Source: Rhabditoides inermis
Taxonomy: Eukaryota > Nematoda > Chromadorea > Rhabditida > Rhabditidae
Assembly: GCA_963966185.1 (NCBI GenBank)
Contig: CAWZYM010000425.1
Location: 62,001-126,000 of the forward strand
Length of the DNA stretch: 64,000 nucleotides
Direction of reading: 5' to 3'
This document shows positions 25,687 to 40,300 of the stretch, piece by piece; positions within the stretch are counted from its first letter, which is position 1, and every line of letters starts with the position of its first letter. A program made the translations under genes and the position numbers. The notes beneath the pieces were generated by a model. The model saw only the letters and a list, made by a program, of their open reading frames with translations. It searched no databases and was not told the DNA's origin.

Positions 25687-28600
25687 GTTACAGAGAGTTA
25701 CAGAGAGTTACAGAATGTTACAAAATGTTACAGAAAATTACAGAATGTTACAGAATGTTACAGAATGTTACAGAGAGTTACAGAGAGTTACAGAATGTTA
25801 CAGAATGTTACAGAATGTTACAGAATGTTACAGAATGTTACAGAATGTTACAGAATGTTACAGAATGTTACAGAGAGTTACAGAGAGTTACAGAATGTTA
25901 CAGAGAGTTACAGAGAGTTACAGAGAGTTACAGAATGTTACAGAATGTTACAGAGAGTTACAGAGAGTTACAGAATGTTACAGAATGTTACAGAGAGTTA
26001 CAGAATGTTACAGAATGTTACAGAATGTTACAGAATGTTACAGAATGTTACAGAATGTTACAGAATGTTACAGAGAGTTACAGAATGTTACAGAATGTTA
26101 CAGAGAGTTACAGAATGTTACAGAATGTTACAGAGAGTTACAGAATGTTACAGAATGTTACAGAGAGTTACAGAATGTTACAGAATGTTACAGAGAGTTA
26201 CAGAATGTTACAGAATGTTACAGAATGTTACAGAATGTTACAGAATGTTACAGAATGTTACAGAATGTTACAGAATGTTACAGAATGTTACAGAATGTTA
26301 CAGAATGTTACAGAATGTTACAGAATGTTACAGAGAGTTACAGAATGTTACAGAATGTTACAGAGAGTTACAGAATGTTACAGAATGTTACAGAGAGTTA
26401 CAGAATGTTACAGAATGTTACAGAATGTTACAGAATGTTACAGAATGTTACAGAATGTTACAGAATGTTACAGAGAGTTACAGAATGTTACAGAATGTTA
26501 CAGAATGTTACAGAATGTTACAGAGAGTTACAGAATGTTACAGAATGTTACAGAGAGTTACAGAATGTTACAGAATGTTACAGAATGTTACAGAATGTTA
26601 CAGAATGTTACAGAATGTTACAGAATGTTACAGAATGTTACAGAATGTTACAGAATGTTACAGAATGTTACAGAATGTTACAGAATGTTACAGAATGTTA
26701 CAGAATGTTACAGAATGTTACAGAATGTTACAGAATGTTACAGAATGTTACAGAATGTTACAGAATGTTACAGAATGTTACAGAATGTTACAGAATGTTA
26801 CAGAATGTTACAGAATGTTACAGAATGTTACAGAATGTTACAGAATGTTACAGAATGTTACAGAATGTTACAGAATGTTACAGAATGTTACAGAATGTTA
26901 CAGAATGTTACAGAGAGTTACAGAATGTTACAGAATGTTACAGAATGTTACAGAATGTTACAGAATGTTACAGAATGTTACAGAATGTTACCGAATGTTA
27001 CAGAATGTTACAGAGAGTTACAGAATGTTACAGAATGTTACAGAATGTTACAGAATGTTACAGAGAGTTACAGAATGTTACAGAATGTTACAGAGAGTTA
27101 CAGAATGTTACAGAATGTTACAGAGAGTTACAGAATGTTACAGAATGTTACAGAGAGTTACAGAATGTTACAGAATGTTACAGAGAGTTACAGAATGTTA
27201 CAGAATGTTACAGAGAGTTACAGAATGTTACAGAATGTTACAGAATGTTACAGAATGTTACAGAATGTTACAGAATGTTACAGAATGTTACAGAATGTTA
27301 CAGAATGTTACAGAATGTTACAGAATGTTACAGAATGTTACAGAGAGTTACAGAATGTTACAGAATGTTACAGAGAGTTTCAGAATGTTACAGAATGTTA
27401 CAGAATGTTACAGAGAGTTACAGAATGTTACAGAATGTTACAGAGAGTTACAGAATGTTACAGAATGTTACAGAATGTTACAGAATGTTACAGAATGTTA
27501 CAGAATGTTACAGAATGTTACAGAATGTTACAGAATGTTACAGAATGTTACAGAATGTTACAGAATGTTACAGAATGTTACAGAATGTTACAGAATGTTA
27601 CAGAATGTTACAGAATGTTACAGAATGTTACAGAATGTTACAGAATGTTACAGAATGTTACAGAATGTTACAGAATGTTACAGAATGTTACAGAATGTTA
27701 CAGAATGTTACAGAATGTTACAGAATGTTACAGAATGTTACAGAATGTTACAGAATGTTACAGAATGTTACAGAATGTTACAGAATGTTACAGAATGTTA
27801 CAGAGAGTTACAGAATGTTACAGAATGTTACAGAGAGTTACAGAATGTTACAGAATGTTACAGAGAGTTACAGAATGTTACAGAATGTTACAGAGAGTTA
27901 CAGAATGTTACAGAATGTTACAGAATGTTACAGAATGTTACAGAATGTTACAGAATGTTACAGAATGTTACAGAATGTTACAGAATGTTACAGAATGTTA
28001 CAGAATGTTACAGAATGTTACAGAATGTTACAGAATGTTACAGAATGTTACAGAATGTTACAGAATGTTACAGAATGTTACAGAATGTTACAGAATGTTA
28101 CAGAATGTTACAGAATGTTACAGAATGTTACAGAATGTTACAGAATGTTACAGAATGTTACAGAATGTTACAGAATGTTACAGAATGTTACAGAATGTTA
28201 CAGAATGTTACAGAATGTTACAGAATGTTACAGAGAGTTACAGAGAGTTACAGAATGTTACAGAATGTTACAGAATGTTACAGAATGTTACAGAATGTTA
28301 CAGAATGTTACAGAATGTTACAGAATGTTACAGAATGTTACAGAGAGTTACAGAGAGTTACAGAATGTTACAGAGAGTTACAGAATGTTACAGAGAGTTA
28401 CAGAGAGTTACAGAGAGTTACAGAATGTTACAGAATGTTACAGAGAGTTACAGAGAGTTACAGAATGTTACAGAATGTTACAGAATGTTACAGAATGTTA
28501 CAGAATGTTACAGAATGTTACAGAATGTTACAGAGAGTTACAGAATGTTACAGAATGTTACAGAGAGTTACAGAATGTTACAGAATGTTACAGAGAGTTA

Positions 28601-29406
28601 CAGAATGTTACAGAATGTTACAGAGAGTTACAGAATGTTACAGAATGTTACAGAATGTTACAGAATGTTACAGAATGTTACAGAATGTTACAGAATGTTA
28701 CAGAATGTTACAGAATGTTACAGAATGTTACAGAATGTTACAGAATGTTACAGAATGTTACAGAATGTTACAGAATGTTACAGAATGTTACAGAATGTTA
28801 CAGAATGTTACAGAATGTTACAGAATGTTACAGAATGTTACAGAATGTTACAGAATGTTACAGAATGTTACAGAATGTTACAGAATGTTACAGAATGTTA
28901 CAGAATGTTACAGAATGTTACAGAATGTTACAGAATGTTACAGAATGTTACAGAATGTTACAGAATGTTACAGAATGTTACAGAATGTTACAGAATGTTA
29001 CAGAATGTTACAGAATGTTACAGAATGTTACAGAATGTTACAGAATGTTACAGAATGTTACAGAATGTTACAGAATGTTACAGAATGTTACAGAATGTTA
29101 CAGAATGTTACAGAATGTTACAGAATGTTACAGAATGTTACAGAATGTTACAGAATGTTACAGAATGTTACAGAATGTTACAGAATGTTACAGAATGTTA
29201 CAGAATGTTACAGAATGTTACAGAATGTTACAGAATGTTACAGAATGTTACAGAATGTTACAGAATGTTACAGAATGTTACAGAATGTTACAGAATGTTA
29301 CAGAATGTTACAGAATGTTACAGAATGTTACAGAATGTTACAGAATGTTACAGAATGTTACAGAATGTTACAGAATGTTACAGAATGTTACAGAATGTTA
29401 CAGAAT
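25687..29406. repeat. HOR family D, second copy (3.72 kb, GAGA-rich)
   Basis: Opens with two GAGA units, then AAAAT (25,717) and AAA/ATT, with no TAGA unit at the start. Many 30-bp GAGA series follow, including a sextet at 27,057-27,216. A CCGA unit lies at 26,987 and an isolated TTTC unit at 27,377, far from the TTTC cassettes of family E. Four more GAGA units at 30-bp spacing end at 28,626, followed by a perfect run of 78 units (28,627-29,406). Closed by a TAGA unit at 29,407. Confidence 0.9.
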
Positions 29407-31186
29407 GTTACATAGAGTTACAGAGAGTTACAGAATGTTACAAAATGTTACAGAAAATTACAGAATGTTACAGAATGTTACAGAATGTTACAGAGAGTTA
29501 CAGAGAGTTACAGAATGTTACAGAATGTTACAGAATGTTACAGAATGTTACAGAATGTTACAGAATGTTACAGAATGTTACAGAATGTTACAGAATGTTA
29601 CAGAGAGTTACAGAGAGTTACAGAATGTTACAGAGAGTTACAGAGAGTTACAGAGAGTTACAGAATGTTACAGAATGTTACAGAGAGTTACAGAGAGTTA
29701 CAGAATGTTACAGAATGTTACAGAATGTTACAGAATGTTACAGAATGTTACAGAATGTTACAGAATGTTACAGAATGTTACAGAATGTTACAGAATGTTA
29801 CAGAGAGTTACAGAATGTTACAGAATGTTACAGAGAGTTACAGAATGTTACAGAATGTTACAGAGAGTTACAGAATGTTACAGAATGTTACAGAATGTTA
29901 CAGAATGTTACAGAATGTTACAGAATGTTACAGAATGTTACAGAATGTTACAGAATGTTACAGAATGTTACAGAATGTTACAGAATGTTACAGAATGTTA
30001 CAGAATGTTACAGAATGTTACAGAATGTTACAGAATGTTACAGAATGTTACAGAATGTTACAGAATGTTACAGAATGTTACAGAATGTTACAGAATGTTA
30101 CAGAATGTTACAGAATGTTACAGAATGTTACAGAATGTTACAGAATGTTACAGAATGTTACAGAATGTTACAGAATGTTACAGAGAGTTACAGAGAGTTA
30201 CAGAATGTTACAGAGAGTTACAGAATGTTACAGAGAGTTACAGAGAGTTACAGAGAGTTACAGAATGTTACAGAATGTTACAGAATGTTACAGAGAGTTA
30301 CAGAATGTTACAGAGAGTTACAGAGAGTTACAGAGAGTTACAGAATGTTACAGAATGTTACAGAATGTTACAGAGAGTTACAGAATGTTACAGAATGTTA
30401 CAGAGAGTTACAGAATGTTACAGAATGTTACAGAGAGTTACAGAATGTTACAGAATGTTACAGAGAGTTACAGAATGTTACAGAATGTTACAGAATGTTA
30501 CAGAATGTTACAGAATGTTACAGAATGTTACAGAATGTTACAGAATGTTACAGAATGTTACAGAATGTTACAGAATGTTACAGAATGTTACAGAATGTTA
30601 CAGAATGTTACAGAATGTTACAGAATGTTACAGAATGTTACAGAATGTTACAGAATGTTACAGAATGTTACAGAATGTTACAGAATGTTACAGAATGTTA
30701 CAGAATGTTACAGAATGTTACAGAATGTTACAGAATGTTACAGAATGTTACAGAATGTTACAGAATGTTACAGAATGTTACAGAATGTTACAGAATGTTA
30801 CAGAATGTTACAGAATGTTACAGAATGTTACAGAATGTTACAGAATGTTACAGAATGTTACAGAATGTTACAGAATGTTACAGAATGTTACAGAATGTTA
30901 CAGAATGTTACAGAATGTTACAGAATGTTACAGAATGTTACAGAATGTTACAGAATGTTACAGAATGTTACAGAATGTTACAGAATGTTACAGAATGTTA
31001 CAGAATGTTACAGAATGTTACAGAATGTTACAGAATGTTACAGAATGTTACAGAATGTTACAGAATGTTACAGAATGTTACAGAATGTTACAGAATGTTA
31101 CAGAATGTTACAGAATGTTACAGAATGTTACAGAATGTTACAGAATGTTACAGAATGTTACAGAATGTTACAGAATGTTACAGAAT

Positions 31187-31190
31187 GTTA
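31187..31190. repeat. Truncated unit (GTTA), only phase break in the middle 39.6 kb
   Basis: After a canonical unit only GTTA is present before the next GAGA unit at 31,191. Homologous places (34,831 and 38,951) have two full GAGA units here, so six bases of the first were lost. Confidence 0.9.
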
Positions 31191-31210
31191 GTTACAGAGA
31201 GTTACAGAAT

Positions 31211-31300
31211 GTTACAAAATGTTACAGAAAATTACAGAATGTTACAGAATGTTACAGAGAGTTACAGAGAGTTACAGAATGTTACAAAATGTTACAGAAA
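31211..31300. repeat. AAAAT signature doublet, 70-bp spacing
   Basis: AAAAT units at 31,211 and 31,281, each followed by an AAA/ATT junction. The 70-bp doublet recurs at 34,861/34,931, 38,981/39,051, 42,301/42,371, 46,031/46,101, 46,511/46,581, 50,601/50,671 and 54,621/54,691, so it is a fixed HOR landmark. Confidence 0.94.
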
Positions 31301-33120
31301 ATTACAGAATGTTACAGAATGTTACAGAATGTTACAGAATGTTACAGAATGTTACAGAATGTTACAGAGAGTTACAGAGAGTTACAGAATGTTACAGAGA
31401 GTTACAGAGAGTTACAGAGAGTTACAGAATGTTACAGAATGTTACAGAGAGTTACAGAGAGTTACAGAATGTTACAGAATGTTACAGAATGTTACAGAAT
31501 GTTACAGAATGTTACAGAATGTTACAGAATGTTACAGAGAGTTACAGAATGTTACAGAATGTTACAGAGAGTTACAGAATGTTACAGAATGTTACAGAGA
31601 GTTACAGAATGTTACAGAATGTTACAGAGAGTTACAGAATGTTACAGAATGTTACAGAGAGTTACAGAATGTTACAGAATGTTACAGAATGTTACAGAAT
31701 GTTACAGAATGTTACAGAATGTTACAGAATGTTACAGAATGTTACAGAATGTTACAGAATGTTACAGAATGTTACAGAATGTTACAGAATGTTACAGAAT
31801 GTTACAGAATGTTACAGAATGTTACAGAATGTTACAGAATGTTACAGAATGTTACAGAATGTTACAGAATGTTACAGAATGTTACAGAATGTTACAGAAT
31901 GTTACAGAATGTTACAGAATGTTACAGAATGTTACAGAATGTTACAGAATGTTACAGAATGTTACAGAATGTTACAGAATGTTACAGAATGTTACAGAAT
32001 GTTACAGAATGTTACAGAATGTTACAGAATGTTACAGAATGTTACAGAATGTTACAGAATGTTACAGAATGTTACAGAATGTTACAGAATGTTACAGAAT
32101 GTTACAGAATGTTACAGAATGTTACAGAATGTTACAGAATGTTACAGAATGTTACAGAATGTTACAGAATGTTACAGAATGTTACAGAATGTTACAGAAT
32201 GTTACAGAATGTTACAGAATGTTACAGAATGTTACAGAATGTTACAGAATGTTACAGAATGTTACAGAATGTTACAGAATGTTACAGAATGTTACAGAAT
32301 GTTACAGAATGTTACAGAATGTTACAGAATGTTACAGAATGTTACAGAATGTTACAGAATGTTACAGAGAGTTACAGAGAGTTACAGAATGTTACAAAAT
32401 GTTACAGAAAATTACAGAATGTTACAGAATGTTACAGAATGTTACAGAGAGTTACAGAGAGTTACAGAATGTTACAGAATGTTACAGAATGTTACAGAAT
32501 GTTACAGAATGTTACAGAATGTTACAGAATGTTACAGAATGTTACAGAATGTTACAGAGAGTTACAGAGAGTTACAGAATGTTACAGAGAGTTACAGAAT
32601 GTTACAGAGAGTTACAGAGAGTTACAGAGAGTTACAGAATGTTACAGAATGTTACAGAGAGTTACAGAGAGTTACAGAATGTTACAGAATGTTACAGAAT
32701 GTTACAGAATGTTACAGAATGTTACAGAATGTTACAGAATGTTACAGAGAGTTACAGAATGTTACAGAGAGTTACAGAATGTTACAGAGAGTTACAGAGA
32801 GTTACAGAATGTTACAGAATGTTACAGAATGTTACAGAATGTTACAGAATGTTACAGAATGTTACAGAGAGTTACAGAGAGTTACAGAATGTTACAGAAT
32901 GTTACAGAATGTTACAGAATGTTACAGAATGTTACAGAATGTTACAGAATGTTACAGAATGTTACAGAATGTTACAGAATGTTACAGAATGTTACAGAAT
33001 GTTACAGAATGTTACAGAATGTTACAGAATGTTACAGAATGTTACAGAATGTTACAGAATGTTACAGAATGTTACAGAATGTTACAGAATGTTACAGAAT
33101 GTTACAGAATGTTACAGAAT

Positions 33121-36100
33121 GTTACATAGAGTTACAGAGAGTTACAGAATGTTACAAAATGTTACAGAAAATTACAGAATGTTACAGAATGTTACAGAAT
33201 GTTACAGAGAGTTACAGAGAGTTACAGAATGTTACAGAATGTTACAGAATGTTACAGAATGTTACAGAATGTTACAGAATGTTACAGAATGTTACAGAAT
33301 GTTACAGAATGTTACAGAGAGTTACAGAGAGTTACAGAATGTTACAGAGAGTTACAGAGAGTTACAGAGAGTTACAGAATGTTACAGAATGTTACAGAGA
33401 GTTACAGAGAGTTACAGAATGTTACAGAATGTTACAGAATGTTACAGAATGTTACAGAATGTTACAGAATGTTACAGAATGTTACAGAATGTTACAGAAT
33501 GTTACAGAATGTTACAGAGAGTTACAGAATGTTACAGAATGTTACAGAGAGTTACAGAATGTTACAGAATGTTACAGAGAGTTACAGAATGTTACAGAAT
33601 GTTACAGAATGTTACAGAATGTTACAGAATGTTACAGAATGTTACAGAATGTTACAGAATGTTACAGAATGTTACAGAATGTTACAGAATGTTACAGAAT
33701 GTTACAGAATGTTACAGAATGTTACAGAATGTTACAGAATGTTACAGAATGTTACAGAATGTTACAGAATGTTACAGAATGTTACAGAATGTTACAGAAT
33801 GTTACAGAATGTTACAGAATGTTACAGAATGTTACAGAATGTTACAGAATGTTACAGAATGTTACAGAATGTTACAGAATGTTACAGAATGTTACAGAGA
33901 GTTACAGAGAGTTACAGAATGTTACAGAGAGTTACAGAATGTTACAGAGAGTTACAGAGAGTTACAGAGAGTTACAGAATGTTACAGAATGTTACAGAAT
34001 GTTACAGAGAGTTACAGAATGTTACAGAGAGTTACAGAGAGTTACAGAGAGTTACAGAATGTTACAGAATGTTACAGAATGTTACAGAGAGTTACAGAAT
34101 GTTACAGAATGTTACAGAGAGTTACAGAATGTTACAGAATGTTACAGAGAGTTACAGAATGTTACAGAATGTTACAGAGAGTTACAGAATGTTACAGAAT
34201 GTTACAGAATGTTACAGAATGTTACAGAATGTTACAGAATGTTACAGAATGTTACAGAATGTTACAGAATGTTACAGAATGTTACAGAATGTTACAGAAT
34301 GTTACAGAATGTTACAGAATGTTACAGAATGTTACAGAATGTTACAGAATGTTACAGAATGTTACAGAATGTTACAGAATGTTACAGAATGTTACAGAAT
34401 GTTACAGAATGTTACAGAATGTTACAGAATGTTACAGAATGTTACAGAATGTTACAGAATGTTACAGAATGTTACAGAATGTTACAGAATGTTACAGAAT
34501 GTTACAGAATGTTACAGAATGTTACAGAATGTTACAGAATGTTACAGAATGTTACAGAATGTTACAGAATGTTACAGAATGTTACAGAATGTTACAGAAT
34601 GTTACAGAATGTTACAGAATGTTACAGAATGTTACAGAATGTTACAGAATGTTACAGAATGTTACAGAATGTTACAGAATGTTACAGAATGTTACAGAAT
34701 GTTACAGAATGTTACAGAATGTTACAGAATGTTACAGAATGTTACAGAATGTTACAGAATGTTACAGAATGTTACAGAATGTTACAGAATGTTACAGAAT
34801 GTTACAGAATGTTACAGAATGTTACAGAATGTTACAGAGAGTTACAGAGAGTTACAGAATGTTACAAAATGTTACAGAAAATTACAGAATGTTACAGAAT
34901 GTTACAGAGAGTTACAGAGAGTTACAGAATGTTACAAAATGTTACAGAAAATTACAGAATGTTACAGAATGTTACAGAATGTTACAGAATGTTACAGAAT
35001 GTTACAGAATGTTACAGAGAGTTACAGAGAGTTACAGAATGTTACAGAGAGTTACAGAGAGTTACAGAGAGTTACAGAATGTTACAGAATGTTACAGAGA
35101 GTTACAGAGAGTTACAGAATGTTACAGAATGTTACAGAATGTTACAGAATGTTACAGAATGTTACAGAATGTTACAGAATGTTACAGAGAGTTACAGAAT
35201 GTTACAGAATGTTACAGAGAGTTACAGAATGTTACAGAATGTTACAGAGAGTTACAGAATGTTACAGAATGTTACAGAGAGTTACAGAATGTTACAGAAT
35301 GTTACAGAGAGTTACAGAATGTTACAGAATGTTACAGAATGTTACAGAATGTTACAGAATGTTACAGAATGTTACAGAATGTTACAGAATGTTACAGAAT
35401 GTTACAGAATGTTACAGAATGTTACAGAATGTTACAGAATGTTACAGAATGTTACAGAATGTTACAGAATGTTACAGAATGTTACAGAATGTTACAGAAT
35501 GTTACAGAATGTTACAGAATGTTACAGAATGTTACAGAATGTTACAGAATGTTACAGAATGTTACAGAATGTTACAGAATGTTACAGAATGTTACAGAAT
35601 GTTACAGAATGTTACAGAATGTTACAGAATGTTACAGAATGTTACAGAATGTTACAGAATGTTACAGAATGTTACAGAATGTTACAGAATGTTACAGAAT
35701 GTTACAGAATGTTACAGAATGTTACAGAATGTTACAGAATGTTACAGAATGTTACAGAATGTTACAGAATGTTACAGAATGTTACAGAATGTTACAGAAT
35801 GTTACAGAATGTTACAGAATGTTACAGAATGTTACAGAATGTTACAGAATGTTACAGAATGTTACAGAATGTTACAGAATGTTACAGAATGTTACAGAAT
35901 GTTACAGAATGTTACAGAATGTTACAGAATGTTACAGAATGTTACAGAATGTTACAGAATGTTACAGAATGTTACAGAATGTTACAGAATGTTACAGAAT
36001 GTTACAGAATGTTACAGAATGTTACAGAGAGTTACAGAGAGTTACAGAATGTTACAAAATGTTACAGAAAATTACAGAATGTTACAGAATGTTACAGAAT

Positions 36101-37350
36101 GTTACAGAGAGTTACAGAGAGTTACAGAATGTTACAGAATGTTACAGAATGTTACAGAATGTTACAGAATGTTACAGAATGTTACAGAATGTTACAGAAT
36201 GTTACAGAATGTTACAGAGAGTTACAGAGAGTTACAGAATGTTACAGAGAGTTACAGAATGTTACAGAGAGTTACAGAGAGTTACAGAGAGTTACAGAAT
36301 GTTACAGAATGTTACAGAGAGTTACAGAGAGTTACAGAATGTTACAGAATGTTACAGAATGTTACAGAATGTTACAGAATGTTACAGAATGTTACAGAAT
36401 GTTACAGAGAGTTACAGAATGTTACAGAGAGTTACAGAATGTTACAGAGAGTTACAGAGAGTTACAGAATGTTACAGAATGTTACAGAATGTTACAGAAT
36501 GTTACAGAATGTTACAGAATGTTACAGAGAGTTACAGAGAGTTACAGAATGTTACAGAATGTTACAGAATGTTACAGAATGTTACAGAATGTTACAGAAT
36601 GTTACAGAATGTTACAGAATGTTACAGAATGTTACAGAATGTTACAGAATGTTACAGAATGTTACAGAATGTTACAGAATGTTACAGAATGTTACAGATT
36701 GTTACAGAATGTTACAGAATGTTACAGAGAGTTACAGAGAGTTACAGAATGTTACAGAATGTTACAGAATGTTACAGAATGTTACAGAATGTTACAGAAT
36801 GTTACAGAATGTTACAGAGAGTTACAGAGAGTTACAGAGAGTTACAGAGAGTTACAGAGAGTTACAGAGAGTTACAGAGAGTTACAGAGAGTTACAGAGA
36901 GTTACAGAGAGTTACAGAGAGTTACAGAATGTTACAGAATGTTACAGAATGTTACAGAATGTTACAGAATGTTACAGAGAGTTACAGAGAGTTACAGAGA
37001 GTTACAGAGAGTTACAGAGAGTTACAGAGAGTTACAGAGAGTTACAGAGAGTTACAGAGAGTTACAGAGAGTTACAGAGAGTTACAGAATGTTACAGAAT
37101 GTTACAGAATGTTACAGAATGTTACAGAATGTTACAGAATGTTACAGAATGTTACAGAATGTTACAGAATGTTACAGAATGTTACAGAATGTTACAGAGA
37201 GTTACAGAATGTTACAGAATGTTACAGAATGTTACAGAATGTTACAGAATGTTACAGAATGTTACAGAGAGTTACAGAATGTTACAGAATGTTACAGAAT
37301 GTTACAGATTGTTACAGAATGTTACAGAATGTTACAGAATGTTACAGAAT
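33121..37350. repeat. HOR family E, copy E1 (4.23 kb)
   Basis: Family D order (TAGA 33,121, AAAAT 33,151, GAGA clusters, four GAGA units at 30-bp spacing to about 34,180, perfect run of 65 units, doublet 34,861/34,931, five GAGA units at 35,181-35,310, perfect run, single signature 36,051) plus a new end module: an ATT-end unit at 36,691, the GAGA barcode at 36,811-37,080, and an ATT-end unit at 37,301. Closed by the TAAT unit at 37,351. This is the first copy with the barcode. Confidence 0.93.
36811..37080. repeat. GAGA barcode 11-5-11 (E1)
   Basis: Eleven consecutive GAGA units (36,811-36,920), five canonical units, then eleven GAGA units (36,971-37,080). This is the densest variant cluster in the copy. 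Each GAGA unit plus the next G contains AGAGAG, so the motif recurs every 10 bp. Confidence 0.95.
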
Positions 37351-40300
37351 GTTACATAATGTTACAGAATGTTACAGAATGTTACAGAGAGTTACAGAAT
37401 GTTACAGAATGTTACAGAATGTTACAGAATGTTACAGAATGTTACAGAATGTTACAGAATGTTACAGAATGTTACAGAATGTTACAGAATGTTACAGAGA
37501 GTTACAGAGAGTTACAGAATGTTACAGAATGTTACAGAATGTTACAGAATGTTACAGAATGTTACAGAATGTTACAGAATGTTACAGAATGTTACAGAAT
37601 GTTACAGAATGTTACAGAGAGTTACAGAATGTTACAGAATGTTACAGAGAGTTACAGAATGTTACAGAATGTTACAGAGAGTTACAGAATGTTACAGAAT
37701 GTTACAGAATGTTACAGAATGTTACAGAATGTTACAGAATGTTACAGAATGTTACAGAATGTTACAGAATGTTACAGAATGTTACAGAATGTTACAGAAT
37801 GTTACAGAATGTTACAGAATGTTACAGAATGTTACAGAATGTTACAGAATGTTACAGAATGTTACAGAATGTTACAGAATGTTACAGAATGTTACAGAAT
37901 GTTACAGAATGTTACAGAATGTTACAGAATGTTACAGAATGTTACAGAATGTTACAGAATGTTACAGAATGTTACAGAATGTTACAGAATGTTACAGAAT
38001 GTTACAGAGAGTTACAGAGAGTTACAGAATGTTACAGAGAGTTACAGAATGTTACAGAGAGTTACAGAGAGTTACAGAGAGTTACAGAATGTTACAGAAT
38101 GTTACAGAATGTTACAGAGAGTTACAGAATGTTACAGAGAGTTACAGAGAGTTACAGAGAGTTACAGAATGTTACAGAATGTTACAGAATGTTACAGAGA
38201 GTTACAGAATGTTACAGAATGTTACAGAGAGTTACAGAATGTTACAGAATGTTACAGAGAGTTACAGAATGTTACAGAATGTTACAGAGAGTTACAGAAT
38301 GTTACAGAATGTTACAGAATGTTACAGAATGTTACAGAATGTTACAGAATGTTACAGAATGTTACAGAATGTTACAGAATGTTACAGAATGTTACAGAAT
38401 GTTACAGAATGTTACAGAATGTTACAGAATGTTACAGAATGTTACAGAATGTTACAGAATGTTACAGAATGTTACAGAATGTTACAGAATGTTACAGAAT
38501 GTTACAGAATGTTACAGAATGTTACAGAATGTTACAGAATGTTACAGAATGTTACAGAATGTTACAGAATGTTACAGAATGTTACAGAATGTTACAGAAT
38601 GTTACAGAATGTTACAGAATGTTACAGAATGTTACAGAATGTTACAGAATGTTACAGAATGTTACAGAATGTTACAGAATGTTACAGAATGTTACAGAAT
38701 GTTACAGAATGTTACAGAATGTTACAGAATGTTACAGAATGTTACAGAATGTTACAGAATGTTACAGAATGTTACAGAATGTTACAGAATGTTACAGAAT
38801 GTTACAGAATGTTACAGAATGTTACAGAATGTTACAGAATGTTACAGAATGTTACAGAATGTTACAGAATGTTACAGAATGTTACAGAATGTTACAGAAT
38901 GTTACAGAATGTTACAGAATGTTACAGAATGTTACAGAATGTTACAGAATGTTACAGAGAGTTACAGAGAGTTACAGAATGTTACAAAATGTTACAGAAA
39001 ATTACAGAATGTTACAGAATGTTACAGAGAGTTACAGAGAGTTACAGAATGTTACAAAATGTTACAGAAAATTACAGAATGTTACAGAATGTTACAGAAT
39101 GTTACAGAATGTTACAGAATGTTACAGAATGTTACAGAGAGTTACAGAGAGTTACAGAATGTTACAGAGAGTTACAGAGAGTTACAGAGAGTTACAGAAT
39201 GTTACAGAATGTTACAGAGAGTTACAGAGAGTTACAGAATGTTACAGAATGTTACAGAATGTTACAGAATGTTACAGAATGTTACAGAATGTTACAGAAT
39301 GTTACAGAGAGTTACAGAATGTTACAGAATGTTACAGAGAGTTACAGAATGTTACAGAATGTTACAGAGAGTTACAGAATGTTACAGAATGTTACAGAGA
39401 GTTACAGAATGTTACAGAATGTTACAGAGAGTTACAGAATGTTACAGAATGTTACAGAATGTTACAGAATGTTACAGAATGTTACAGAATGTTACAGAAT
39501 GTTACAGAATGTTACAGAATGTTACAGAATGTTACAGAATGTTACAGAATGTTACAGAATGTTACAGAATGTTACAGAATGTTACAGAATGTTACAGAAT
39601 GTTACAGAATGTTACAGAATGTTACAGAATGTTACAGAATGTTACAGAATGTTACAGAATGTTACAGAATGTTACAGAATGTTACAGAATGTTACAGAAT
39701 GTTACAGAATGTTACAGAATGTTACAGAATGTTACAGAATGTTACAGAATGTTACAGAATGTTACAGAATGTTACAGAATGTTACAGAATGTTACAGAAT
39801 GTTACAGAATGTTACAGAATGTTACAGAATGTTACAGAATGTTACAGAATGTTACAGAATGTTACAGAATGTTACAGAATGTTACAGAATGTTACAGAAT
39901 GTTACAGAATGTTACAGAATGTTACAGAATGTTACAGAATGTTACAGAATGTTACAGAATGTTACAGAATGTTACAGAATGTTACAGAATGTTACAGAAT
40001 GTTACAGAATGTTACAGAATGTTACAGAATGTTACAGAATGTTACAGAATGTTACAGAATGTTACAGAATGTTACAGAATGTTACAGAATGTTACAGAAT
40101 GTTACAGAATGTTACAGAATGTTACAGAATGTTACAGAATGTTACAGAGAGTTACAGAGAGTTACAGAATGTTACAAAATGTTACAGAAAATTACAGAAT
40201 GTTACAGAATGTTACAGAATGTTACAGAGAGTTACAGAGAGTTACAGAATGTTACAGAATGTTACAGAATGTTACAGAATGTTACAGAATGTTACAGAAT

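Larger units (their letters stand above)
29407..33120. repeat. HOR family D, third copy (3.71 kb)
   Basis: Order: TAGA 29,407; AAAAT 29,437; GAGA clusters; four GAGA units at 30-bp spacing ending near 30,466; perfect run of about 72 units to 31,186; a truncated unit at 31,187; AAAAT doublet at 31,211 and 31,281; five GAGA units at 30-bp spacing (31,531-31,660); perfect run to about 32,360; single AAAAT signature at 32,391; GAGA clusters; canonical run; next TAGA at 33,121. This doublet, series, pure run, single-signature order carries into family E. Confidence 0.92.

Noticed and set aside
31187..31191. Gene end (stop codon TAG) at the truncated unit
   Set aside because: The stop arises from a 6-bp deletion within the satellite. 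Flanking DNA is the same satellite on both sides, so it does not mark a gene boundary.
36811..37080. GAGA barcode as a separate microsatellite insertion
   Set aside because: Each unit keeps GTTAC and 10-bp phase, so the run is made of satellite variants and is not an inserted GA microsatellite.
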